Positions 1 through 7,205 of a stretch of 34,586 nucleotides of DNA are shown piece after piece. The notes below the pieces were generated by a model. That model was given only the letters and a program-made list of their open reading frames with translations. It searched no databases and was not told the origin of the DNA. A program made the translations under genes and the position numbers. How positions within the stretch are numbered: the first letter of the stretch is position 1; every line of letters starts with the position of its first letter. The stretch is taken from positions 1-34,586 of the forward strand of contig JAQVHQ010000038.1 of NCBI GenBank assembly GCA_028696165.1, written 5' to 3'. This DNA comes from Lachnospiraceae bacterium (GTDB lineage Bacteria; Bacillota; Clostridia; Lachnospirales; Lachnospiraceae).

Positions 1-60
1 TGTGGTTGGAGCCTTTCTATAACCATCGAGTGGTAGGAGAAAAAAACCAATCCACAGTAT
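1..60. other. possible oriT-like region upstream of mobC
   Basis: The bases upstream of mobC carry inverted repeats. TGTGGTTGG (1-9) pairs with CCAATCCACA (47-56) with one bulged base, and inside it ACCA (22-25) pairs with TGGT (31-34). Transfer origins of small mobilizable elements commonly lie just upstream of mobC and contain such repeats, so this may be an oriT or the end of one. No relaxase gene is visible in the window, and no nic consensus was recognised. The assignment rests on position and symmetry only. Confidence 0.25.
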
Positions 61-132
61 CTCCAAAAGTATAGCATACAGTCCTTGGAGAGGGACTATA
101 AACACTACTACTATATAATACGAGGAGTAAAA

Positions 133-522
133 GTGAAAAAGACCAGAAATATAATAGACCTAGAACATACCAGGATCATAAGTTTAAGACTTACAAATTA
201 TGAATTAGATTTTCTTGATTCTAATGCTGAAAAAATGCACTACACACGATCTGAGTATTTGAGGGAATTAATCTTAAATCGTCCAATAGAATACAAGTAC
301 GAAATCGTAGCAGATATAAATGAGTTGAAAATTCTTACAACAGAATTTGGTCGAATCGGCAATAATCTAAATCAGATAGCAAAGTATTTTAACACCGGTG
401 GCAATCGTTCTCTTGCAATGGAAGATGAAATTCATGAATGTATCCACCAGCTCTTCATTTTGCGAAAGCAGGTTCTGAGAATGGCTGGGGATTTTAATGA
501 AACCAGGTGCAAAAGACGGTGA
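133..522 (+). CDS. mobC: MobC-type relaxosome accessory protein
   Basis: MobC proteins are small ribbon-helix-helix DNA-binding proteins that help the relaxase nick and open oriT during mobilization. The N-terminal half has the RHH-like pattern (ISLRLTNYELDFL, then YTRSEYLRELIL). The C-terminal half has the family hallmark GRIGNNLNQIAKYFN followed by a helical tail. A GTG start at 133 is preferred because GAGGAG lies five bases upstream; the longer reading from a TTG at 85 has no good ribosome site. The relaxase normally found next to mobC is absent: a terminator and an unrelated convergent operon follow, so this is a stranded piece of a mobilizable element. A second, broken copy lies at 14358-14660. 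Confidence 0.8.
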   Translation: MKKTRNIIDLEHTRIISLRLTNYELDFLDSNAEKMHYTRSEYLRELILNRPIEYKYEIVADINELKILTTEFGRIGNNLNQIAKYFNTGGNRSLAMEDEIHECIHQLFILRKQVLRMAGDFNETRCKRR

Positions 523-528
523 GTACAA

Positions 529-570
529 AGAAACACCGTGAACAAAATTGTCCACGGTGTTTCTCTTTTT
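529..570. terminator. bidirectional rho-independent terminator
   Basis: A 12-bp perfect stem, AGAAACACCGTG (529-540) with CACGGTGTTTCT (553-564), is followed by a T-run on the plus strand and preceded by A-rich sequence. It therefore can end mobC on the plus strand and the long minus-strand operon. A close relative lies after the second mobC copy at 14680-14720, so it belongs to the mobC repeat unit rather than to the operon. Confidence 0.8.
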
Positions 571-575
571 TCTAT

Positions 576-2390
576 TTAATTCTTCTTTAATAACCATTCC
601 ATTATTTCATCATCAACGGAAAACAATGCTGAGCCGCCACCGTGCTGATTGCTTATGTTCTGTGATTCAAAATATTCTTTATCCTTGACATCCAAAAGCA
701 CGAGTTTTTCGATTTCTTCAGATGTCAGACCTTCTTGTTGATATTCCTGACAGATGCTATTATATGTCTCTATAAATGGCTTCGAACCATAATATTCATC
801 ACTTTCACCGATTACAAAATAGACTGGCACTCTGGCACTTACAACCTTTTGATATCCTCCGTCCCATTGGGAACTGCACATTAATGCTTTGGTATATAGT
901 TCTGGTTTTGTATCCAATACTAAAGATAGTGTTTCACCACCTCCGGAATAACCGTTAATATATACTTCATCTTGATTAATGTTATAATGATTTAAAAAGT
1001 ATTCGGTAAGTGCAATGGTTTGATCTGACGATGTTTGTCCCCAATCATCAAGCTGTGGTGCAACAACAATCATTTTTTCATTATATTTCTGTGCTTCAAA
1101 TCCAAATTTTTCTGCTTTAATATTTTCCGCTACTCCTTGAAAATATAATCCTTCATACCCTGGCAACGTAACAAATAAGGCATAGGGTTCATTTCCATCG
1201 TAACTTTCTGGAATATACACGCAGTAATGGATTTCTCCCTGTGTTTCAGAATAAAGAACACTATCTATAACAAAATCTTGATAAGTATCCTTTCCATCTA
1301 CCACATAGTCATCCGACCTTGTTGCATTTGATGATTCTGTATTCTTTTTCCAAAATTCCACTGCATCATTCAGCCATCCTTCTGCCACAGTCCCTGTCCC
1401 TAATCCAAAGCCATGGCTTAATCCTTCATAAACATGAAACTCTGTTGAAATCCCCAGACCTTCAAGCGATTCCAAACGAGTTTTCATTATATTCCAATTC
1501 GCTATTCCATCTTTGTCTCCTACACATGCATACGTAGGCGCATCAGCTACGGATACACTCGTATATCCTGTGTACTGCATAATTACAGCTGCTGCTTGTG
1601 GTAAATCTGTCCTACCTGTTAATTGACCTAGATAGTCTTTGTTACCAAGTGTCGCAGCCATTCGGGCACCTGCAGACCCACCCCATAATGAATATCCTTC
1701 TGGATCAACTTGCAATTCATCTGCATGATCTGTAATAAAGGATATTGCCGCTGCCAAATCTTCATAAGGGCTATCTGGTCTGTAAATAAGTGCAAAAGAA
1801 TTATATCCCATTTTACTCACTTCCAGTGCATGTGGAAAACTATCATGCATGGCTCCCACATACATAAATCCACCTCCAGCATTCATAATGGCATACTTCT
1901 CCCCTGGATTTCCACGAAAGAAAAATAGACCTGTATCCTGCTTTGAAGGGTCCACCTCCATCTCACTTTCCGAATAGATATTATAAAAAATCTGATTTCC
2001 AGCCTCCGCATCTTCTTTTAGTGTATTCACAATCTCTACCGTTTTCTCAGGCTTAATATGTGAATACCACACATAGACACTACTCGATGACAAGTCCTCA
2101 AGTGTCATATCTTCTGAAACATTTCGATCAACAGGAAATAATAAGTTTCCAAATTCACCAAAAGATGGATCTGCTTCTATTTCACCAACCGTAGAACTCA
2201 GCGAATAATATTCCGGAATATCCTCAAGTTGCTCCGATGTTATACCATTTCTATCATTCATTTTCTGTTCACCTGTTATCGTGTTTGCATTTGCTCCTGG
2301 TATACCATTCTTTCCAACATAATGATATAAGACAACTCCCAGAATAAGTACTAGTGCGAAACCAAAAATCATAAATCTCATTTTCTTCAA
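576..2390 (-). CDS. membrane-anchored tandem alpha/beta-hydrolase (double esterase)
   Basis: The 604-residue protein has an N-terminal hydrophobic anchor (residues 5-24, no lipobox cysteine) and then two alpha/beta-hydrolase domains. Domain 1 (about 95-350) looks like the hormone-sensitive-lipase/acetyl esterase type: an oxyanion-loop-like AGGGF at 171-175, nucleophile motif GGSAG with Ser239, a probable acid in GDKDG (290-295) and SHGFG with His326. Domain 2 (about 370-604) has GYSGG with Ser482, GESDE with Asp531 and NQHGG with His583, resembling esterase/PHB-depolymerase-like peptidases. Both triads look complete, so two ester-cleaving sites facing the cell exterior are likely. Natural substrate unknown. 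It is the last gene of the flavodoxin operon, 15 bases after the FMN reductase gene, and ends at the shared terminator. A single-domain relative is encoded at 7206-8315. Confidence 0.8.
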   Translation of the reverse strand: MKKMRFMIFGFALVLILGVVLYHYVGKNGIPGANANTITGEQKMNDRNGITSEQLEDIPEYYSLSSTVGEIEADPSFGEFGNLLFPVDRNVSEDMTLEDLSSSSVYVWYSHIKPEKTVEIVNTLKEDAEAGNQIFYNIYSESEMEVDPSKQDTGLFFFRGNPGEKYAIMNAGGGFMYVGAMHDSFPHALEVSKMGYNSFALIYRPDSPYEDLAAAISFITDHADELQVDPEGYSLWGGSAGARMAATLGNKDYLGQLTGRTDLPQAAAVIMQYTGYTSVSVADAPTYACVGDKDGIANWNIMKTRLESLEGLGISTEFHVYEGLSHGFGLGTGTVAEGWLNDAVEFWKKNTESSNATRSDDYVVDGKDTYQDFVIDSVLYSETQGEIHYCVYIPESYDGNEPYALFVTLPGYEGLYFQGVAENIKAEKFGFEAQKYNEKMIVVAPQLDDWGQTSSDQTIALTEYFLNHYNINQDEVYINGYSGGGETLSLVLDTKPELYTKALMCSSQWDGGYQKVVSARVPVYFVIGESDEYYGSKPFIETYNSICQEYQQEGLTSEEIEKLVLLDVKDKEYFESQNISNQHGGGSALFSVDDEIMEWLLKKN

Positions 2391-2405
2391 ATGAAACCTC
2401 CATAA

Positions 2406-2855
2406 CTAGGCAAGTTTTCCTGCCATATTCTCTGCATCTTTCTTACTTGTTATCATGCCTTCATACTTCAAGCCATATAACTGGGCAAACCGTTTCATTG
2501 TATATTCACCTGCTTCATACATCCATTTTTCTGGTGCAGCTCCCTGAAATATAAAAAACAGCTGCCCTGATAAACTCCCCTGTCCTACCGGTCCATAGAA
2601 TCGATCTAAAAGATTGCGGAGAGAACCGCAAATGTTATGCCAGTATAATGGAGATCCCATAACTACAACATCTGCTTTTTTAATTTTATCCAGTACCTGG
2701 TTAAACTGGTCTCCTTCTAATGTCTGACCATAGTTATTGATTCGATAATCTACCAAATCCAAAACCTCATATTCTTTACCATTTAACAGTTTTTTTGCTA
2801 AATCAGCTGTTTTACCCTGTGAGTTCGGGCTTCCATTTATAAATAATATCTTCAT
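2406..2855 (-). CDS. small flavodoxin-like NAD(P)H-dependent FMN reductase
   Basis: This 149-residue protein starts with the phosphate-binding loop NGSPNSQGKT typical of NADPH-dependent FMN reductases and the Isf/WrbA-like flavodoxin fold. A second FMN contact, GSPLYWHNICG, follows at about residues 68-78. It lacks the cysteine cluster of its neighbour at 3507-4145. No signal peptide, so it is cytoplasmic; the expected role is to reduce flavin or a quinone-like acceptor with NAD(P)H. It is shorter than the usual 180-200 residues, with an abbreviated C-terminus. The start codon directly abuts the stop of the membrane-anchored flavodoxin gene, indicating co-translation. Confidence 0.75.
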   Translation of the reverse strand: MKILFINGSPNSQGKTADLAKKLLNGKEYEVLDLVDYRINNYGQTLEGDQFNQVLDKIKKADVVVMGSPLYWHNICGSLRNLLDRFYGPVGQGSLSGQLFFIFQGAAPEKWMYEAGEYTMKRFAQLYGLKYEGMITSKKDAENMAGKLA

Positions 2856-3491
2856 TTACTTATTCTCCTCTTCTTTTACCCAATCTTTTACTTCCTGCTC
2901 AGAACCCGCAACACTGCTTCCGCTAATTGAAAGTGCATCATCCTTTAAGAGTGTGCTATTAGGTTCCAATGTAGCAACGGTATCTAAGCTACTTGCACCA
3001 TTGGAACTTCCATTATGTGAAAAGAATGGAATAATTGTTTTTCCTTCCATATCATACTCTTCCAAAAATGTCCAAACTGGCATTGGAAGATCATACCACC
3101 ATACTGGGAATCCCAAATAAATCACATCATAACCTGCCATCACTTCTGGATCAATATGACTTGATAACGCAGGTCTTGTTCCATCATTCAGTTCCTGTTG
3201 TGCACGGTCAGCGCATTCATCAAAGCTTTCGCCATACGCCTCTTCCGGGACAATTCTAAACAAATCTCCGTCTGTTTCCTCCGAAACCCATGTTGCTATT
3301 TTCTGAACATTTCCAGACCATGAAAAATATGCTACTAAAACATTACTATCACCAGTTACTTCTGCTTCAGGTTCATTATCAATTGCACCACCGCCACCGA
3401 ACATAAATCGAGATGCGATGAACGCAATTGCTATAATTACTACTGCGATAATTAAAATCGGCCATATGTTTCTCATTTTCTTCTTTTCCAT
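2856..3491 (-). CDS. membrane-anchored flavodoxin, predicted extracytoplasmic
   Basis: Residues 9-31 form one strong transmembrane segment after a lysine-rich start. A short Gly/acidic linker follows, then a complete flavodoxin domain: FMN phosphate loop YFSWSGNVQKIA at about 55-66 and the tryptophan-rich FMN loop GFPVWWYDLPMP at about 127-138. The positive-inside rule puts the flavodoxin domain outside the membrane. Flavodoxins are single-domain FMN electron carriers that normally work in the cytosol, so an anchored exported one is unusual. Together with the lipoprotein flavodoxin (4166-4828) and the heme-type membrane protein (4825-5529) it suggests an electron chain at the cell surface. 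No catalytic residues beyond FMN contacts are seen. Confidence 0.8.
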   Translation of the reverse strand: MEKKKMRNIWPILIIAVVIIAIAFIASRFMFGGGGAIDNEPEAEVTGDSNVLVAYFSWSGNVQKIATWVSEETDGDLFRIVPEEAYGESFDECADRAQQELNDGTRPALSSHIDPEVMAGYDVIYLGFPVWWYDLPMPVWTFLEEYDMEGKTIIPFFSHNGSSNGASSLDTVATLEPNSTLLKDDALSISGSSVAGSEQEVKDWVKEEENK

Positions 3492-3506
3492 AAATGCCTC
3501 TGCTTT

Positions 3507-4145
3507 CTAATCAGCTAAGAGGTCTGGTCTGCTGAAATTTGTGAATGTTGGTTGTTCTTTCTCTGGTAATCCAAAAAGTTCTTTTCCATATTCTATACTC
3601 TTCATAAGGAATGCCATATTTTTACCAAGTGTTCTCATAATCTGGCAACCTTCTTTATCTGCGTAAACATCCTCCGGCGTATATCCATGAACCATATTCC
3701 AGTACTGACTAGATGCAATCGGCATACTGTTAATTGTAAAATACTTATTGAGTTCATCAAAAGTTGCTGTTGTTCCTGCTCTTCTTGCAGACACTACTGC
3801 CGCTCCCACTTTCATGGTCTTTTCCACCGAGAAATTACTGTAAAATAACCGATCCAAGAATGGAATCAATGTTCCATTGGCTGAGGCATAATAAACAGGT
3901 GAGCCGATTACCATTCCATCGCATTCTGCAAACAAATCTTTTACTTCATTTACATAGTCATCAAATACACATTTTCCGGTTTCAAAGCATTTACGACATC
4001 CAATACAACCTCTGATTGCCTTATTTCCCACATGAATCGTCTCTGTATCGATACTATCTTTGTTTAATTGTTCCTCCACAATTGAGAGTGCTGTAGCCGT
4101 ACATCCTTTGCTGTTTGGATTTCCGTTAACCAATAATACCTTCAC
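3507..4145 (-). CDS. iron-sulfur flavoprotein-like NAD(P)H FMN reductase
   Basis: The 212-residue protein has the flavodoxin-like phosphate loop NGNPNSKGCTATA and a compact cysteine cluster, Cys47, Cys50, Cys53 and Cys59 (CX2CX2CX5C), which in the iron-sulfur flavoprotein (Isf) family binds a 4Fe-4S cluster next to FMN. GSPVYYASANG at about 82-92 is the second FMN-binding segment. In that family it passes electrons from ferredoxin or NAD(P)H to oxygen, peroxide or other acceptors. No export signal, so it is likely the cytoplasmic electron-entry protein for this cluster. It lies 20 bases after the lipoprotein flavodoxin gene, with a good AGGAGG-type site (GAGGAGGAAGAA) before the ATG. Confidence 0.8.
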   Translation of the reverse strand: MKVLLVNGNPNSKGCTATALSIVEEQLNKDSIDTETIHVGNKAIRGCIGCRKCFETGKCVFDDYVNEVKDLFAECDGMVIGSPVYYASANGTLIPFLDRLFYSNFSVEKTMKVGAAVVSARRAGTTATFDELNKYFTINSMPIASSQYWNMVHGYTPEDVYADKEGCQIMRTLGKNMAFLMKSIEYGKELFGLPEKEQPTFTNFSRPDLLAD

Positions 4146-4165
4146 GTTTTCTTCCTCCTCGTATT

Positions 4166-4828
4166 TTATAATGAGTCAATCCACTCATTAATGTCATCTT
4201 GAGATGCGCTGCCTCTAAATACTTCTCCTTCTACCCAGTCACCAGTGCCAGCCATTTCTTTAAGCAGTTCTCCACTCTGTCCTATACCTGAAGAGGCTGC
4301 TGTACAAAATGGAATTACTGTTTTTCCTGTAAAGTCATTTCCTTTTACAAAATTATCCACAGGCCAAGCAGCGATTCCCCACCAAATTGGATATCCAATG
4401 TACACCCTGTCATAGCTGGCAAAATCTGGTGCCGCATTTTCTTTCAATTCGACATTTCTATCATCTTCATTGTCGTGCTCCACGCTGACTCTGCTTTCAC
4501 TGTCTGTCCAATCAAGATCCTCATCGGTATATGGTTCTACAGGTTCAAGTTCAAATAAATCACCACCTGTTTTCTCTGCAATGTACTCAGCCACACCTTT
4601 TGTTGTTCCTGTTGCGGAATAATACACAATTAAGGTTTTTGCATCGGCAGATGTTTCTTGTGTTGCTTCAGGTTCCACCGTTGGCTCTTCTGTTACTGTC
4701 TCTTTTGCTGTCGGTTCTTCTGTTGCTGTCTCTTCAGTTGCTGGCTCAGATGAGTTCGAATTTCCGCAAGCGGTGAGACCGAAAACCAATCCTGTCACTA
4801 ATACTACTGATAATATTTTTTTCTTCAT
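4166..4828 (-). CDS. flavodoxin lipoprotein with acidic Thr/Glu linker
   Basis: The ATG at 4828 is chosen because AAGGAG precedes it and it begins a lipoprotein signal sequence. The first 20 residues are basic then hydrophobic, ending in LTAC with Cys21 as the lipidation site. A low-complexity linker of about 45 residues built from repeated Thr/Glu/Pro units follows, then a flavodoxin domain with YYSATGTTKGVAEYIA and GYPIWWGIAAWP. The linker is long enough to hold the FMN domain out in the cell wall. The start overlaps the stop of the upstream heme-type membrane gene by four bases (ATGA), so the two proteins are probably made in step and work together. A longer reading from 4879 would bury the signal peptide and is rejected. 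Confidence 0.85.
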   Translation of the reverse strand: MKKKILSVVLVTGLVFGLTACGNSNSSEPATEETATEEPTAKETVTEEPTVEPEATQETSADAKTLIVYYSATGTTKGVAEYIAEKTGGDLFELEPVEPYTDEDLDWTDSESRVSVEHDNEDDRNVELKENAAPDFASYDRVYIGYPIWWGIAAWPVDNFVKGNDFTGKTVIPFCTAASSGIGQSGELLKEMAGTGDWVEGEVFRGSASQDDINEWIDSL

Positions 4829-5529
4829 TTTGTTTTCTCCTTTTTCGTGATTTCTTGTTTTGTTTTTTCTATCAACCATTTTTGTAAATAATATGCTACA
4901 AATACCATCATTTCCATAATTGCAATATAATCGATTACAAATATTAATACGGGTTCCTCAAAATCAAAGAATGCAAAATGTGTTTGCATCATAATGTATT
5001 CTAGGAAGTCCCTTTTTACCAAAGCAATCACTCCGTAAATTGCAATCCCCATTGCTATTACTCTCAAAACTGTGGTTCTTGTTTTATTTGTTTCCTTGAT
5101 ATGAAACATCTTTCGAAACATGTTGATGATCATTCCATAATGAAGTCCCACATGAAAACTCATAAGTAAAAAGCTTATATATGCACATACCAAATGGATT
5201 GTTCTTGCCAACCCCACATTCATTCCAAATGGAAGAAAAGTAAATACGTACCCTGACATCGATATTCCGCTAAACATTTGTAAAAACAAAACGACCAGCA
5301 TTCCTATATCTACAATTGTTTGTAAGATACGAGGTCCACTAAATGAACCATTCATCAGGTTTTTATACCAATTTCGGTTTAGAATCTGATGTAATATAAT
5401 AAGAACAAGCAATACCGTTCCTGCTACCTCATGATAATCTCCTCCCGTGTAGGGATAACACATAGTCACAAACATAGCAATTGTCATTAAGATGTCGACT
5501 GTAATTTTTATTTTTAACTTCGTGTTCAT
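4825..5529 (-). CDS. DUF4405-type membrane protein, probable di-heme cytochrome b
   Basis: The 234-residue protein is predicted to have five or six membrane helices. Two helices each carry two histidines 14 residues apart: His33 and His47 in the first pair, His112 and His126 in the second, with an extra His130. This spacing is the hallmark of four-helix bundles that hold two b-hemes stacked across the membrane, as in cytochrome b561/b558-type ferric reductases. DUF4405 proteins in anaerobes are generally annotated only as a flavinylation-associated or cytochrome-like family. Here the gene is fused translationally (ATGA overlap) to a surface flavodoxin lipoprotein, so the simplest model is transmembrane electron transfer from cytoplasmic donors to exported FMN carriers. 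The heme content is inferred, not shown. Confidence 0.7.
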   Translation of the reverse strand: MNTKLKIKITVDILMTIAMFVTMCYPYTGGDYHEVAGTVLLVLIILHQILNRNWYKNLMNGSFSGPRILQTIVDIGMLVVLFLQMFSGISMSGYVFTFLPFGMNVGLARTIHLVCAYISFLLMSFHVGLHYGMIINMFRKMFHIKETNKTRTTVLRVIAMGIAIYGVIALVKRDFLEYIMMQTHFAFFDFEEPVLIFVIDYIAIMEMMVFVAYYLQKWLIEKTKQEITKKEKTK

Positions 5530-5536
5530 ACGTCTC

Positions 5537-6121
5537 CTACTGACATTCTTTTAATACTTCCAAAAGTTCCTCCGAACTAAATTTCTTACAGCAACCGCCC
5601 ATAAGAAATGTGCTATCTGCAACCGCTTTAAAATCCGTATTCGCAGAGATATTCATCTGTTCAAAGGTCGCCGGCAAACTAACTTCTTTGATAAATTCAG
5701 CTACATGTCTTACATATCCCTGTTCTTTCATTTTCCGAATAAATTCAAACGTATGGTATTTACAAGCCAATGGATAAAACGCTTCTCCCATGTTATGTAC
5801 TAGGTAATTATCAAAATAACTTACGCCACAGGTTTTCAGTTGGTTATGAAAAAAGGGTTCCTGATCTTGTTCTGACTTGATATAATTCATAGTGATTTTG
5901 TTTGCTAAAATATAGGTATTTCTATCATATCTGTCTGTCAGCGTTTGTTTTAAGGCAACCTCACTCATTTCATCATTGTAGCGATGAGCTGTATCAAAAT
6001 AATTCAATCCGCTTTTCATAAACAGATCTACCATATTCTTTGTTAATTCCATATTTACTGTGGCACGATTTTCTTCATCATGTACTGGTAATCTCATAAA
6101 TCCAAATCCAAGTTTTTTCAT
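5537..6121 (-). pseudogene. aldo/keto reductase N-half fused to iron alcohol dehydrogenase C-terminus
   Basis: The first 139 residues match the front half of the ferredoxin-type aldo/keto reductases: LGFGFMRLP, then the tetrad-like Asp43, Tyr48, Lys75 and His109. After GYVRH (residues 135-139) the expected continuation (IGFSFHD and the rest of the barrel, some 200 residues) is missing. The sequence switches to FIKEVSLPATF ... FKAVADST ... GGCCKKF, which looks like the C-terminal end of an iron-containing alcohol dehydrogenase. The junction is near base 5705 and the frame is kept, so a deletion between two adjacent oxidoreductase genes would explain it. Half a TIM barrel is unlikely to be active, but the ORF is translated within an intact operon, so it is either a remnant or a repurposed small protein. 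It is about half the usual 370-residue length. Confidence 0.65.
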
Positions 6122-6148
6122 ATGCTTCCTCCTTAAAGAACAAATTTC

Positions 6149-6655
6149 TTATTGCAAATAGTTCAAAATATTTTGAATCCATTTTTTTAGTACAACATCT
6201 TCAGTCATCATCAGCGTTCTCTGATTTTTTTGGGATGAAAATGTAAACTCCTGATCCATCAGAACTTTTTCTGCATTACACTCTTTTTTCATATCGCGAA
6301 TTACTGTTCCTGACCATCCAGCATTTGTCATAAAAGGAATGACTGTCTTTTTTGAAAAATCATTCTCATTTAAAAATGTATGTACTGCTGGTGCCATGGT
6401 GTACCACCAAGTTGGAGTCCCGATTGCTATGACATCATAATCAGCGATTGCTTTATCGATTGCTTTTATTTTTGGAAGGAATCCTGCATCCACTTCCTTT
6501 TGGCCCTGACTTACTACCTCATCATAGCTTCCTTGATATGCCTTTACTGTTTCAATACGTGCAATGTCCGCACCACAGGCTTCTGCTAGCATTTCTGCGA
6601 TTTCTTTTGTATTGTTAAAAGACCATGAATAGTAGACAACTAGCATCTTCTTCAT
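6149..6655 (-). CDS. cytoplasmic flavodoxin
   Basis: The protein has a flavodoxin FMN phosphate loop (YYSWSFNNTKEIAEM), the tryptophan loop GTPTWWYTMAP and a typical FMN-facing segment in PFMTNAGWSG. It has no signal peptide. It belongs to the same flavodoxin group as the 163-residue protein beside it and both exported ones. The ATG at 6655 has GAAGGA six bases upstream; a GTG at 6667 adding four residues is also possible. The gene follows the next flavodoxin by about 20 bases. The C-terminus (from about residue 135) is more divergent than in its paralogues. The role is inferred to be one-electron carriage between reductases of the operon. Confidence 0.8.
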   Translation of the reverse strand: MKKMLVVYYSWSFNNTKEIAEMLAEACGADIARIETVKAYQGSYDEVVSQGQKEVDAGFLPKIKAIDKAIADYDVIAIGTPTWWYTMAPAVHTFLNENDFSKKTVIPFMTNAGWSGTVIRDMKKECNAEKVLMDQEFTFSSQKNQRTLMMTEDVVLKKWIQNILNYLQ

Positions 6656-6678
6656 TTTTTCCTTCACCCTTCCTAAAA

Positions 6679-7170
6679 CTAACTAATCTTTTTTAACCAT
6701 TCTGATATATGTGATTCTATTTTATGATTCTCGATATCACTCATTTCTAGTGGTAACCCTTCCAGTATTGTTGCGTTTGGTTCTAATTCTCTAATTGTCT
6801 TGTAAGTACCACCATCCCCACTTCCCATATGTGCATTAAATGGAACAATTGTCTTACCAAACAAATCATAGGAATCAAAAAATGTGTACATAATCATTGG
6901 CATGGTATACCACCACATTGGATATCCAATAAAAATAGTCTCATATTTATCTATATCAATTTCATTAAGTATTTCCGGTCTAAGATTCTTGTCATGCTCC
7001 TGTTTCGCATATGCTGCAAGCGCATCATAGTGTTCTCTGTTGCTGTCATATGGTTTAACCGGTTTGATTTCTACTAAATCAGCTCCTGTTTTTTTTGCTA
7101 TCATTTCTGCTATTATCTTCGATGTTCCATAAACCGAAAAGTATAATACTAGTTTTTTCTCTTTTATCAT
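6679..7170 (-). CDS. cytoplasmic flavodoxin
   Basis: This 163-residue protein has the flavodoxin phosphate loop (YFSVYGTSKIIAEMIA), the loop GYPMWWYTMPM and the conserved PFNAHMGSGDGG stretch, all FMN contacts in this subgroup. The length fits a stand-alone flavodoxin. No membrane segment or signal peptide is present. It is the first flavodoxin in the transcription order, lying 35 bases after the lipoprotein esterase gene. Four closely similar flavodoxins in one operon point to tandem duplication followed by sorting to different cell compartments. Partner specificity cannot be read from sequence. Confidence 0.8.
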   Translation of the reverse strand: MIKEKKLVLYFSVYGTSKIIAEMIAKKTGADLVEIKPVKPYDSNREHYDALAAYAKQEHDKNLRPEILNEIDIDKYETIFIGYPMWWYTMPMIMYTFFDSYDLFGKTIVPFNAHMGSGDGGTYKTIRELEPNATILEGLPLEMSDIENHKIESHISEWLKKIS

Positions 7171-7205
7171 TTTTCCTTATTCTCTCTTACTTCTATTTGT
7201 AGTTC

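Noticed and set aside
80-97. Short hairpin AGTCC/GGACT just before mobC
   Set aside because: Only five base pairs with an eight-base loop; not enough to call a regulatory element on its own.
85-132. Alternative TTG start for mobC adding 16 residues
   Set aside because: The extra residues are not family-like and the GTG at 133 has a strong ribosome site; the upstream part is probably control DNA.
4531-4776. Leucine-rich plus-strand open frame opposite the flavodoxin lipoprotein linker
   Set aside because: It is the antisense of the repeated Thr/Glu linker codons of the real lipoprotein; no ribosome site and no start context.
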